Shown in pieces: positions 14,931-26,992 of a stretch of 64,000 bases of DNA. The stretch comes from Sarcomyxa edulis (Eukaryota > Basidiomycota > Agaricomycetes > Agaricales > Mycenaceae): positions 1,240,001 through 1,304,000 of the forward strand of contig QUOL01000003.1 of NCBI GenBank assembly GCA_009761415.1, in the 5' to 3' direction. Below the pieces are notes generated by a model, which was not told where the DNA came from, did no database searches, and saw only the letters and a list, made by a program, of their open reading frames with translations. Numbering within the stretch: position 1 is the first letter of the stretch; every line of letters begins with the position of its first letter. A program made the position numbers and the translations under genes.

Positions 14931-16392
14931 CTTTCGGAGGCATCCCAGGACCATGCATCCACTGTGATGCTCATCGCGACTCTTCGAGGATTCATGTAAG
15001 CCCACCAGCTCTTGCCCGTACGAGTATCTTCTCTAATGTGTCCTTTTTCTAGGTCCTCGCATTTCCTTTACTTCCCATCGAGACTCCGGAGTTATGATCG
15101 TTAGTCGCAGAAGATTTGAAGTCGAACCTAGGTATATCACCCGACTGCCATACATTCCTCCACCATTAGCTACGATTTTGTCATATATACCTTACTGCCC
15201 AATATCATTTTGTATTCCTCAACAATCATTGGACTGTATACAGAGAGCAAGAAAACTGCTGCATCATGGCTTGTATTCTGTTTGATTTTGCAGGATTACG
15301 GTCGGATTGTAATCCAGTTATAATCCGAGCTGCAACCGATACGCAACATGTGCTATCTTGCGGCGATCGTATTTGACCAATTTTAGATCTTCCGGAGGTC
15401 ACAATCCGGTCATATTGCCTTATAAGGGCATTACAAGTTCCTAGACTTTTTGCTGATGAAGTAGGGAGGCACTCTACCACGATGCACATCAACACTAACG
15501 AGGAGTAGGGAGGGTGTCGAGGAAAGGGAGCCTAGGGCAAAGCAGCGAGGTTCTGAAAACTATCGGGACCAGAGAAGGGCCTTGACTCGCTGACTACATA
15601 TCGACACGTTGATTCTCACTCTCTAGAAGACATGCTCTAGATACTCGTTAGAGTCATTCAAAAGAGCTTTTCAGCACTCACGAAACAAATATTACTGTAC
15701 ACTCATACCCACCGAACCCCAACTCACCATCCGTATGCAGATATGATCACCGTTTCACCTGAGTCAACGCCTCTGTATCAAATAACATAAGATAAGATAG
15801 AATCAGAAATGCAGTAAGGGAGAAAGTAAACTGTCGTAAACGTACCCCTCCGCGTAGCATCCTCCAAAAGTTGAGTATCGACGTGCTCGGATGGTATCTG
15901 CACATAGCGAACAACAGATCCACGGATGAAACAGTTTTTCACTGCCATCTACGGAATAGATGTCGTGCTATTCAGTCTTGCAGACATACATGCAAGAAAA
16001 GGATGATGAACGCACCATATGCGGGTGTCTCGCCTCGTCCAACACTTTTATGCCATCCAATCGTATGTTCAGGAACCTAAAGTTATCAAGGAAGGTCCAT
16101 GTCCATTAGAGAGTCCAAGAAACGAGTTTCTGAGACGAACTGGTCCACAGATTTGAGAACGCCCGTGATGGACAAGTCGTTTTTGAGCTCAACTGTGACT
16201 GTCTGGTCGGTGAGGGTCTTGAAGACGGAGAAGATAAGCTAGAGAGAGAATTGATCTGAGATAGGCTTCGTTAATCAAGATGTGGAGATGTACCGACTTA
16301 CCATTAGAAAGAGAAGAGTACAGCAGAGTACGGTCAGACTGGGCGCTATCCCAGTTCGGAATTCTGCCAAGACCAAATTTAGCCAACTTGTG

Positions 16393-17110
16393 TTACACAG
16401 CCTCCCTCTGGAAGTCGTTCCTCCTCTCAACCTCCTCTGGCCCTATAGTAAGTACCGTCATTGCGATTATACTGCCATTGCGATTAACGTTAACCAGGTT
16501 TTCGGAGGAAGTTGAACTCAATATGAATGATAGAACCTTGTATCTGCAGTGCCTCACCACTCTCGCCACCTCTCGCCACATGTCCTCTTCTGCAGCGGTA
16601 ACCGCTGCCTTCTCAGTAGAAATCGTTGGTTGGCCTCGGTATGTGAACCGATGCAATTTTAAATCGACCGCTGAACATGGAACGTGGAACTATAAACGTG
16701 ATTCGTAGATGTCAATTTAGACGCTGAACGTCGAAGGCCGTTTGTTTAGTGATTTCGTAGATGCCAATTTAGACGCTGAACGTCGATGGCCGTTTCCTTA
16801 GTGATCGACTCTCATCACGTCTGGCTGCTACATGCATGTCCTCTAACGGCTGAACTGCCGTCCCCTAACACAGCCTCCCTCCTTCCTTCCTCGGTCACTG
16901 CTAGTTTCCAACGGCCCTGTCTGTGCTACTGCCATTGATTATATCTGGGGAGACTTCTGGACAAAAGCCAGAGAATGATCAGAATCAACTCGAAGCTGCA
17001 CAGTCTGAACGCTTAATGTTGACTAGATCTTCGGACTGCTTCATGTGCTCTTCAATCTACAGCGCTACCTTCTTAATAGGCACTATCGGCTGGCCTCGGT
17101 ATGTGGATCG
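16393..17110 (+). repeat. Diverged tandem duplication, period about 0.46-0.47 kb
   Basis: Three landmarks recur in the same order. CACAGCCTCCCTC occurs ending near 16408 and again near 16881. TACTGCCATTG occurs near 16470 and 16927. TGGCCTCGGTATGTG occurs at 16631-16645 and 17091-17105. Each copy is then followed by GGAACGTGGAACT-type words. The sequence between the landmarks has drifted, so the duplication is old. Confidence 0.65.
16701..16804 (+). repeat. 52-bp tandem repeat, two copies
   Basis: Two adjacent copies (about 16701-16752 and 16753-16804) share ATTTAGACGCTGAACGTCGA and CGTTT..TTAGTGAT with few differences. A shortened relative (GATGCTGAACGTCGAATG) recurs near 17207, within the next repeat block. 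Confidence 0.85.
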
Positions 17111-17130
17111 ATATACTTTGTTGACCGCCA

Positions 17131-17211
17131 ATCGTGGAACGTGGAACTTCAGCCGTAGACCGGGGAACGTGGAACTTTAACCGTAGATCGTGGAACGCGG
17201 AACTCTAGATG
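17131..17211 (+). repeat. 28-bp tandem repeat, about three copies
   Basis: Units start at 17131, 17159 and 17187. Each carries GGAACGTGGAACT (third copy GGAACGCGGAACT) and the first two end in CCGTAG. The same word occurs once at about 16678, just before the 52-bp repeat, which ties the two repeat blocks together. Confidence 0.85.
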
Positions 17212-17383
17212 CTGAACGTCGAATGTGGGGCCCCTGGTATGTCGATTCGAGATACAGATCATCTGACGGCTAATCTCAGTACAAAGTCCTCCAGAGAACG
17301 AACGGCGGAGAAATAGTCAGTGATCCCTCGCTAGCGCTGCGACCACTGGGATGTTTAGAATTTCAAAGAGCATGCCTTGCAAG

Positions 17384-17660
17384 TCAAGCCTCTAGCCCAG
17401 CTCTGGAGTCCTCCGAGTCTATCCTGACCATCACAGCTTGCGTTGTATCTCTCGCGTCTATTGGTCCCCGTAACTTCGCCCGCAAGATCACTTTGACTAT
17501 ATCCTTCTTGACTACTCGCATCTTCGGTCCATGAATTCCCACTACCCGATGGTCCTCGAGAAGGTTCGAGCAGAGATCGGAAAGCCGTTGCATGACTTTA
17601 TTGAGATGGGTTCCCGAGCCCTTCTTCCGTTGCCTTTTTGGTCCTTTGAGCAAGTGAGTT
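17384..17660 (+). pseudogene. Decayed copy of the small gene at 17890
   Basis: From about 17417 the DNA matches the neighbouring gene at 17910-18155 over its whole first exon: shared CGCAACTTCGCC-like text, TTCTTGACTACT...CGCATC, TCCCACTACCCG, GTCCTCGA.AAGGT, and a final GTGAGT where the intact copy has GTAAGT. The copy carries an in-frame TGA after RIFGP (near 17532) and a frameshift soon after, beyond which the original frame continues as MVLEKVRAEIGKPLH. It is therefore a pseudogene produced by local duplication. Confidence 0.75.
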
Positions 17661-17838
17661 GTCCCGATGATAACATAATGATAGAAGCACAGTATACTGA
17701 TTCTAGCGATACACCATTCGAGATTTCAACACCGCAACTTGACCTGATAGCCATGGGCGCTAAACTAGCGCGCGGCTACATTCAGTGTCTTCCTATTGGG
17801 TAGCCGTGACGTCACGCCCTGCCGCTCAGTTCTCTTGA

Positions 17839-17845
17839 TATATAA
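17839..17845 (+). promoter_or_regulatory. TATA box of the 17890 gene
   Basis: TATATAA, 45 bp before the ATG at 17890. A placed TATA box supports the start chosen for the small duplicated gene. Confidence 0.6.
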
Positions 17846-17889
17846 CACACTACAAACGAGATGCTTCCAGCTCTCAGTAGTCAGGTCTC

Positions 17890-18563
17890 ATGGCATCCAT
17901 CCCTCTTCTCCCTCTCCTGACTATCGCATGCTACTTCGTATCTCTCACGTCGGCGATTTCCAGCAACTTCGCTCGCAATGTTACTCTGTCTATGGCCTTC
18001 TTGACTGCTACTGCCCGCATCCTCGCTCAATTACTTCCCACTACCCGTATAGTGATCCTCGACAAGGTCTTGGTAGAGACCGAACATACACTTCATGCCT
18101 ATGTTGAAAAGGGCGTTCTTCCCTTGGAATTTCGCGCCGATCTTTCTCTCATGAAGTAAGTTGTTCGTCCTCATATGATCACATGATGCTGACGCTTCGA
18201 TTAAGGCTCAAGTTGCAAGCCTCGTCGCTTCATGAGGAGACTCTTCGCATTAATTCGTCTCTATGGAAAGAGTGTTGGGCCTGCTGTGCAGGTCTTTCGT
18301 TGGCCATCTTCCGCTGCCAACGCGCTACACAGGCACTTCAAGTCCGCATATTGGTGTGTAATGTCATGTTCATTCATCTAGGTTTCGCTTATAAACTAGT
18401 TCACCAGATTGCTATCGAATCACACCAACAAATTATCTTCAAAAAGGATATCGAGCACAAGCGCAACACTGCTTCCCCTCTTGGTATTTCCTCTGGTACC
18501 GATAGAGTTGGCGGTGAGTATTACGCACTTAGAAGCTACGTTTGAGGTCTGACTATAGTCTGA
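17890..18563 (+). CDS. Small protein of unknown function, duplicated locally, possibly frameshifted
   Basis: Predicted exons are 17890-18155, 18206-18353, 18408-18513 and a tail from 18559. The first three join in phase to give a hydrophobic N-terminus (MASIPLLPLLTIACYFV), then RNVTLSMAFLTATARILAQL, SSLHEETLRINSSLWKECW and IEHKRNTASPLG. The first segment could be a signal peptide or membrane anchor. The fourth exon joined by the only good donor (GTGAGT at 18514) and acceptor (18558) meets a TGA at 18561-18563. One frame over, the tail is open to 18708 and looks coding: SDKVPNAPELPIPAP, six prolines, then HSGIAVTAL. A one-base shift may therefore have removed the original C-terminus. I do not recognise the family. 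Confidence 0.55.
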
Positions 18564-19173
18564 CAAAGTGCCCAATGCTCCTGAGCTTCCAATTCCTGCG
18601 CCGTGCGTTATCGCAGGCTCTTATAGACTTCGTCAACCTCCTCCTCCTCCTCCTGATGAGGTCACACCAGAGGTCAGCCATTCTGGAATCGCCGTTACAG
18701 CATTATAGCAGACTAATGACGCGTCATATCGTCTCAGACCATCATGATGAATGTTCTCAACAACCTGAACTGAAGTCAATCGCCACATGGTCAAATCTTC
18801 TCGCTTTCGTCTCTTGTTGCTTTCGAAATACATACCCGTTGCTTTTTCGTCTTGGTTTTGTTGTTTTTTTGTTGTTTGAATTTTTCTATATCTGATGTGC
18901 ATCGTATTGGACTATTCCGATCGCCTGTGTAGTATACTGTTAGAATAGGACAGTTACATCAATGAACCTCCTCTGCATGCATTCGCACCTTCCCCTTGCG
19001 AGGATAGTGAGCTGAAAATGCAGCCAAAGAAACGCTTTACCAATAATGGTCTCGGTCTCGGTCATTGATCAACGCGCGAAGTCGCCCGAGCTGCCCGAGC
19101 GCTGATCTGGGATGATGAAGTTGTACATGTGCATGCGTATTGGTTTCTAGGTATGATTCGGATTGTAAGCACT

Positions 19174-21390
<2,217 letters not shown>

Positions 21391-21808
21391 GTTGACGATA
21401 GAGGCTTTGCAGAGACGCTTGGTCTTTCTGTAGGGAGTCGTTTCCTGGATATGCTCGTTCCATTTATATAGGGTAGCCCCGTCATCCATCGTTCCTTTGT
21501 GTCTGTAACGATTCCCGTCATCATGCTGAGTATACGGCCTATTGCGGCCTATTTCGCATCGTTCTTACACGAGCGCTCTGTTAGGTGTGTGCCGTGATGA
21601 TAATGGAGAGGAAGAACCGGGGAAATTAGGAAGAAACCGCATGACTCACGCTGCCGTCGCGTCGCGTCGCGGTCACGGTCAGCTTGTCGTCTAAGACTTT
21701 CAGTTACCATCGATCTCCATCGATTGCAATTGTCCTGAAGATGTTATTCGTCTTCGAAATTCACCTTCTCATTTTCTTCCATTATCTCTGGCAGGCAGTA
21801 CATTGAAA
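21391..21808. promoter_or_regulatory. Shared divergent promoter, monooxygenase / hydrolase
   Basis: 418 bp between the two ATGs. Besides the minus-strand TATA box it holds a short direct repeat CGGCCTATT at about 21535-21543 and 21545-21553, and a CGTCGCGTCGCGTCGCGG cluster near 21655-21673. These are candidate binding sites for a pathway regulator; no specific factor can be named. Confidence 0.5.
21463..21470 (-). promoter_or_regulatory. TATA box of the FAD monooxygenase
   Basis: On the minus strand this reads TATATAAA, about 73 bp upstream of the ATG at 21390. Its position fits a fungal TATA box and supports the start. Confidence 0.6.
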
Positions 21809-23097
21809 ATGGACTCAATGTCACTGCACCAGCAACCCTTCAAGGGGTTGTATCTGACCGGTCAAATTTTCACCACTCTTTTCGTTCGACTTCCATTGTG
21901 GACTTTGTCCTCCATCTTGCCCTCATGGCGTCCTCGACCTTCCTGGTCGATCACCCGAGTCCTTATGGCCAATATTGTCAAGTTACTTCTCGAATGGGAG
22001 CTACGGTGCCGTGCTGTTTATCTTGCACTAATACTCGTTTTAATGGTTCTACCTACAGAGCAGGTCCATTGATGATCATTCCTTCATACCTAGATATTAC
22101 CCCAGGAACCGGTGTACATGGTGTTTGGGTTGATCCTGTGCCCCATCTTATCACTGGTAAACTCCGGACTTCAGCATCAACTGCATCGGTCTCCTCAATT
22201 CGCATACCTGGATATTGGCTGTACAAGGAAGGGTCCCCTATCAAAATCGGAAGCCCTCCTGTGCCTGGAGAAAAAGTGGTATACACCATGCATGGAGGAG
22301 CATACGTTATGTGCTCAGCCCATCCAAACGATCCTTCTGCAGCGATTGGCCGTGGTTTCTTGGAACACTGTATCACCGTACATCGCGTGTTTTCTATCGA
22401 ATATCGACTGTCCGTAGGCCCGCCACATAGACCAGCCAACCCATTCCCCGCTGCGCTCCTCGACGCGTTGGCCGGTTATAACTATCTCATCAACGTGGCG
22501 GGATTCTCGCCTTCAGACATCATCATCGAAGGGGACTCTGCCGGTGGTAACCTCGCCCTCGCGCTCACGCGATACCTCATCGAGTATCAGAACACACCTG
22601 ACCTCAATATACCTGCGCCACCGAGTGGTCTGATCTTACTATCACCTTGGGCTGATATCGGAGTTTCTCATTGCGCGCCGGGGTCTTCTGCATATGCGCA
22701 TGAAGTTTCGGATGTCATTCAAGTCAAACCCGGGTCTTTACTCCATACCTATTCCTCGAAAGCGTTCCTCGGACCTCTGAGTCAAAGCACTGCCGATAGC
22801 AATGCGTACATATCCCCCGGCTCTATCAGCCCATCTATGAGCGCAGTGACCTTCGTTGGATTCCCCAGGACATTCATCGTGGGCGGGGGCGCAGAGGTGT
22901 TGATAGATCAGATAAGGACACTGAAAAATAGAATGCTCAGAGATCTTGGTGAGGGAGATGGCATCCAATTGGGAGAAGGCAAAATCAGGTATTGTGAACC
23001 GCAGGACGCGAAGCACGATTTCCTCATGTTTCCTTGGCATGAACCAGAGAGGGGGGAGACATTTCAAGAGTTGGCAAGGTGGATTGGACTCGCGTAG
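21809..23097 (+). CDS. Alpha/beta hydrolase, HSL (fold-3) type, membrane-anchored, paralogue 1
   Basis: Serine ester hydrolase or deacetylase of the hormone-sensitive-lipase group. Exons 21809-22005 and 22059-23097 make a 411-residue protein. The first exon encodes a hydrophobic segment (TLFVRLPLWTLSSILP) that probably anchors it in a membrane. The catalytic domain has the oxyanion motif HGGAY, the nucleophile elbow GDSAGG, and a likely catalytic His in DAKHDFL near the C-terminus. The acidic residue probably lies near EVLIDQI. It is followed at 23284 by a close paralogue with the intron at the same place and phase. Shared promoter with the monooxygenase suggests a joint pathway, but the substrate is unknown. 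Confidence 0.92.
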
Positions 23098-23283
23098 GTT
23101 CGAGCTTGAAAGTAGGAGAGCGTAGAAGTTCCATTTTTAGATCCCCACCATACCCACCACGGACATGCTTCTAATCTTCGAGTTGTCGGTAACTACGCTT
23201 ACTGGTGCCAACCGGTACCGTGGTAAGTTGGTTTAGACGCTCCTTATAAGTCGAACTGTGTAAGAAGAGCCGCATAGTGCGCG

Positions 23284-24569
23284 ATGGTCAACGTACTGCA
23301 GTATCAGCCTCTCAAAGGTTTGTACCAGACTGGTCAACTCTTGACCACCCTCCTTGTTCGGATTCCATTATGGACTCTACTCTCGCTCGCTCCCTCATGG
23401 CGTCCTCGAGCTTCATGGACTTTACGACGGGTCATCATGGTTAGTTTGATGAGGATGAGGAGTCAGCAAGAACTGTACGTCCAGAGCTCGATGTTGTTTG
23501 CGTGCAAAATACCAGTATATCTAAGTGTGTCTTTTATTTCAGGTATACAACGGTGTGGACCTCACCTTCATATCTCGCTATAACTCCTGGAGTCGACGTT
23601 AAAGGTGTTTGGGTGGAAGCCGTACCAGAACTCATCACTGGTCGGCTCAAATTATGGGCATCTATCGCATCTGTGTCTCCAATCAGAATCCCTGGGTATT
23701 GGCAGCACAAGGTCGGTACCACCATCGAGGTCGCAGCACCTCCTATGCCGGGCGAAAAAATATTATACGTATTGCACGGTGGAGCCTACGTTGCCCTGTC
23801 TGCCCATCCCGGCGATATCACTGCGTCCATTGCTCGTGGTTTCCTCAAATATTGCGATTCCATCCACCGCGTATTCTCAATCGAATACCGGCTCTCCGTG
23901 GGCTTACCCCACGAACCAGCCCACCCATTTCCCACTGCCCTCCTCGATGCATTAGCTGGCTACAACTATCTAGTCAATGTAGTGGGATTCTCGCCTTCAG
24001 ACATCATCATCGAAGGTGACTCCGCTGGAGGCAATCTTGCTTATGCGCTCACGCGTTATCTCGTTGAGTATCAAGACACTCCCAATCTCAAGTTGCCTGC
24101 TCCACCGAGTGGCCTCATACTCCTTTCTCCTTGGTCCGATCTCGGATCTGGGCGCTGCACTCCTGGTTCCTCCGCTATCACACACAAAAAATCAGACTTC
24201 ATTAGCATCACAGAGGAGGCAAGTTATGCCAAACTGGCGTTTCTCGGCCCCCATGGTATAGGCGCAGCCGACATCAATCCATACATCTCCCCTGCCTCCC
24301 TCCATCTTCATATGGACGCCCACTTTGTTGGCTTCCCGAGAACTTTCATCGTTGGTGGTGGAGCGGGGGTATTGATAGACCAGATCCGGACTTTGAAGGA
24401 TAGGATGATCAAAGACTTGGGGGAGGGTGACGGCGTTCAGAAAGGCGACGGAAAAGTCAGGTATTACGAAGCAGCCGACGCAGTACACGACTATCTCGTA
24501 CTCCCTTGGCACGAACCAGAAAGGACAGAGACTTTCCAGGTTTTGGCTAACTGGATAGCCGCTGTTTGA
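23284..24569 (+). CDS. Alpha/beta hydrolase, HSL (fold-3) type, membrane-anchored, paralogue 2
   Basis: Exons 23284-23474 and 23543-24569 give 405 residues. Strongly similar to the gene at 21809: same N-terminal hydrophobic segment (TLLVRIPLWTLLSLAPSWRP), same HGGAY and GDSAGG motifs, same VGFSPSDIIIEGDSAGGNL context, and a C-terminal His in DAVHDYL. The intron falls at the same codon and phase (two bases of the codon before the donor) in both genes, which shows tandem duplication of the whole gene. Divergence is concentrated between the GDSAGG region and the C-terminus (for example around 22700 versus 24180), so substrate range may differ. The intergenic gap is only about 190 bp. Confidence 0.92.
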
Positions 24570-24692
24570 TTACTATCAGGACGGATCATGGACTTAGATG
24601 TCATAAGCCGAGTCGCTCAACGAAGTTCTCCTGATCCTGATCCTCCAGGTGTGATGTATTAGGGTAAAATATGTATGTGAGAACTAGGAACT

Positions 24693-26264
24693 TCATGCTT
24701 GCTTCTCTACTGCGTTTTCGCTGCCACTCGGTCGTCTGCTACCGTCAATAACACCTCTGTTCACTTCGTTAAATATCTCCCCATTCTCGACTTCGCGCAA
24801 TCCCCCTGCATTGTAGTCACCTAGGTAGAAGTAGGTGGCTGGTAGAGCAACGAAAAGTGCTCCGACCATGTTTCCCAAGAATGCTGCGATGAGAGATCTA
24901 CGAAGTGGAGCAGAGTTATCGAACCGGCTAATGTAAGGAGAACATAGGACTCACTTTCGGATATACTCAGCGACAGTAATCTATAGGTGAGAAATCTTAT
25001 CAAGAGGAGCTCATAGAACGCGAAACACGACGTACATCTGCGCCAAACATAATGCCTAGAGGAACACTGAACATATTCGCGACCACTAGCCACAATTGTT
25101 GTCAGCCGGGTCTGGTATGGGAGATTCCACATCAGGCTCACCGTGATCATATGCACAAGCAACAAAGATCTAAGAGAAAGAGATGAATGACATAGCGAAG
25201 ACGTGGATGAGACTCTGCGTACCCAGATAGGAATCCAGATAGCGAAGATCTGAAAGGCCCGAGCCGTTCAAAACATTCGATGACAGGATGTAAATCAAGA
25301 CAGTACCTTCGAAATCGTCTCCTTGGCACCTGCGGCTTGCTGTACTAAAGGTCAGTATATCGAGACTCATCACGCAAATTAGAAACATACCCATACTGCG
25401 ATGCAAACAAGCCAGTTGCATCCTATTCCTCGCAAGAAGATCTGGTGCCACTCGGGATCCACTGCCTTGTGGCTGAAAAGGACAAGGTAAACAAAAAGGC
25501 GCCACGAATGATGGATCAAACGACGTACACGGCAAATGTCTGGATGTAAGTGAGGTAAGGTTCTGTCGATACAATCCCGCTATCTGTATTGCAGTTCAAA
25601 CGAGTACAAGGAGACTGGACTTGATATAAACTCACATTTCACGAGGATTGCAGCGAAGAACAGACTTCCGACAAGGTTTCCGAATAGCACTGATAGACAG
25701 TCAGGTATCCGAAGATCTATGAAACATGACCAACCTACCGATTATCCAGTTGACTGGTAAACTCCACCATGGTACAGCTCGTTTGAGGACGGCCATGGGA
25801 AATATCTAGGATGTTAGGTTGATCAGCGCGGCGTTGGAACAATGGGACAATGGGTATTCAGACCATCATATTGCTCGTCAATAACTCATAACCGTTTAAA
25901 ACGATCCTGCAAGGGTGTAAACACAATGACAAGAACACAGGAGAAAGCAACGTACATCACCAAACCGACGGGAAACACGAACCCTCCGAGAATCTTGACG
26001 ATCCCGGGGTTAGTAGCAGTCAATCCTCCGGCCCCACCTGAGATTATTTCAGACAAAAGTCCACCGAAGGACAACATGACGCCTGCGAGGAACTACATCA
26101 TGTTGAATGACTCGAATCAGCACTACAGCTGGTTGATCGCCAAGATAGGTGGCACTAACCGCTTTGAAGAAGACGATCTCGTATCGATCTCTGTGCTTCA
26201 TGATCCCATGGTGGACCATTGCGACTGCCACCTCTGCAGGCCTCAGAGTGCTGTGTGGTTCCAT
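24693..26264 (-). CDS. Formate/nitrite transporter (FNT) family protein
   Basis: Pentameric channel for small monovalent anions such as formate and nitrite in the plasma membrane. About eight exons on the minus strand. The ATG at 26262-26264 starts MEPHSTLRPAEVAVAM. The next exon gives FLAGVMLSFGGLLSEIISGG and GLTATNPGIVKILGGFVFPV, then (after introns) IVLNGYELLTSNMM and IFPMAVLKRAVPWWSLPVNW, all FNT signatures in order. The final exon is a hydrophilic cytosolic tail with GEIFNEVNRGVIDGSRRPSG. The C-terminal tail is longer than in bacterial FocA/NirC. Formate versus nitrite specificity cannot be read from sequence; no nitrate-assimilation genes lie nearby. A minus-strand TATA box lies at 26321-26330. 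Confidence 0.92.
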
Positions 26265-26320
26265 TGCAAGTGAGGATGCGGGGTAATGCGGGGTACCAAA
26301 AAATGCGCTCCCATGGTGTG

Positions 26321-26330
26321 TTTTTATATA
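26321..26330 (-). promoter_or_regulatory. TATA box of the FNT transporter
   Basis: Minus-strand TATATAAAAA, about 57 bp before the ATG at 26264; position and sequence fit a strong TATA element. Confidence 0.6.
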
Positions 26331-26992
26331 GCAGTTTATAGGTAGCGCCCAGGGGCATCCACGAATAATGTTAACCACGGTCCCTATTCATTAGTTCTGG
26401 CCAATCATGATGGTTATCTTACTTTAGAACCTCGTAGTTCGAGGGGGCAAGCGACGGATGGTGATGTTTCCGGACCAGTGACAAGGCCCTAAATCTAAAT
26501 ATTGAGCAGGACCCCGAAAGACTGGTGGCACAAATCTAACTCCAAGGATGAAAGTGGAAAAAGCAGCTTGAGTTGGCAGATCTGGTACGGTACATACACC
26601 CCAATAACACGTAGATTGGAAGTCACCCGTCCATCTGACCGACTTGTAGAGGTATCCACTTACAAGACCGATCTCTAGCTCTTCGGCGAGCAGGAAACGC
26701 CACGCGAAAGGTGATAGAATAACCACGGCGTGTCATAGGTTACTGAGCATCTGCGCATCAATCCTCAAGCGAAGGATCGACGACACGAAGAATAATATAG
26801 ATCGTTCTCTACATTTTCACAGAAATCAGTAGAAAAGCACTAGGTACACATGACCCGAAGCTATACGGTACCACAAAACATATTGTCCAAGATTAACAAA
26901 AAGTCCAAAGCTCCGGCCAGGAATAGAGTGTGATAGATCCGGACTTGGTATATACGGAATGCAGAATGGCATATTAGATTTGATTGAAATGT
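26331..26992. other. Intergenic region
   Basis: Upstream DNA of the FNT gene and the 3' region of the septin gene. Nothing with a recognisable domain; open frames are short. Confidence 0.5.

Larger units (their letters stand above)
12816..17383. other. Gene-poor region with repeats
   Basis: About 4.5 kb without a supportable gene; features within it (the hairpin at 14872-14930 and tandem duplications from 16.4 kb) are listed separately. Near 14.43-14.58 and 15.28-15.44 kb there are AT-rich patches with repeated GGATTA/TGTAA-type words, including CGGATTATAAC near 14.51 kb in both patches; this could be remains of a small transposable element but no terminal repeats were found. Confidence 0.4.

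Noticed and set aside
14430..15440. AT-rich words (GGATTATAAC) in two patches as ends of a mobile element
   Set aside because: Only an 11-bp match in opposite orientation; no target-site duplication or longer terminal repeat was seen.
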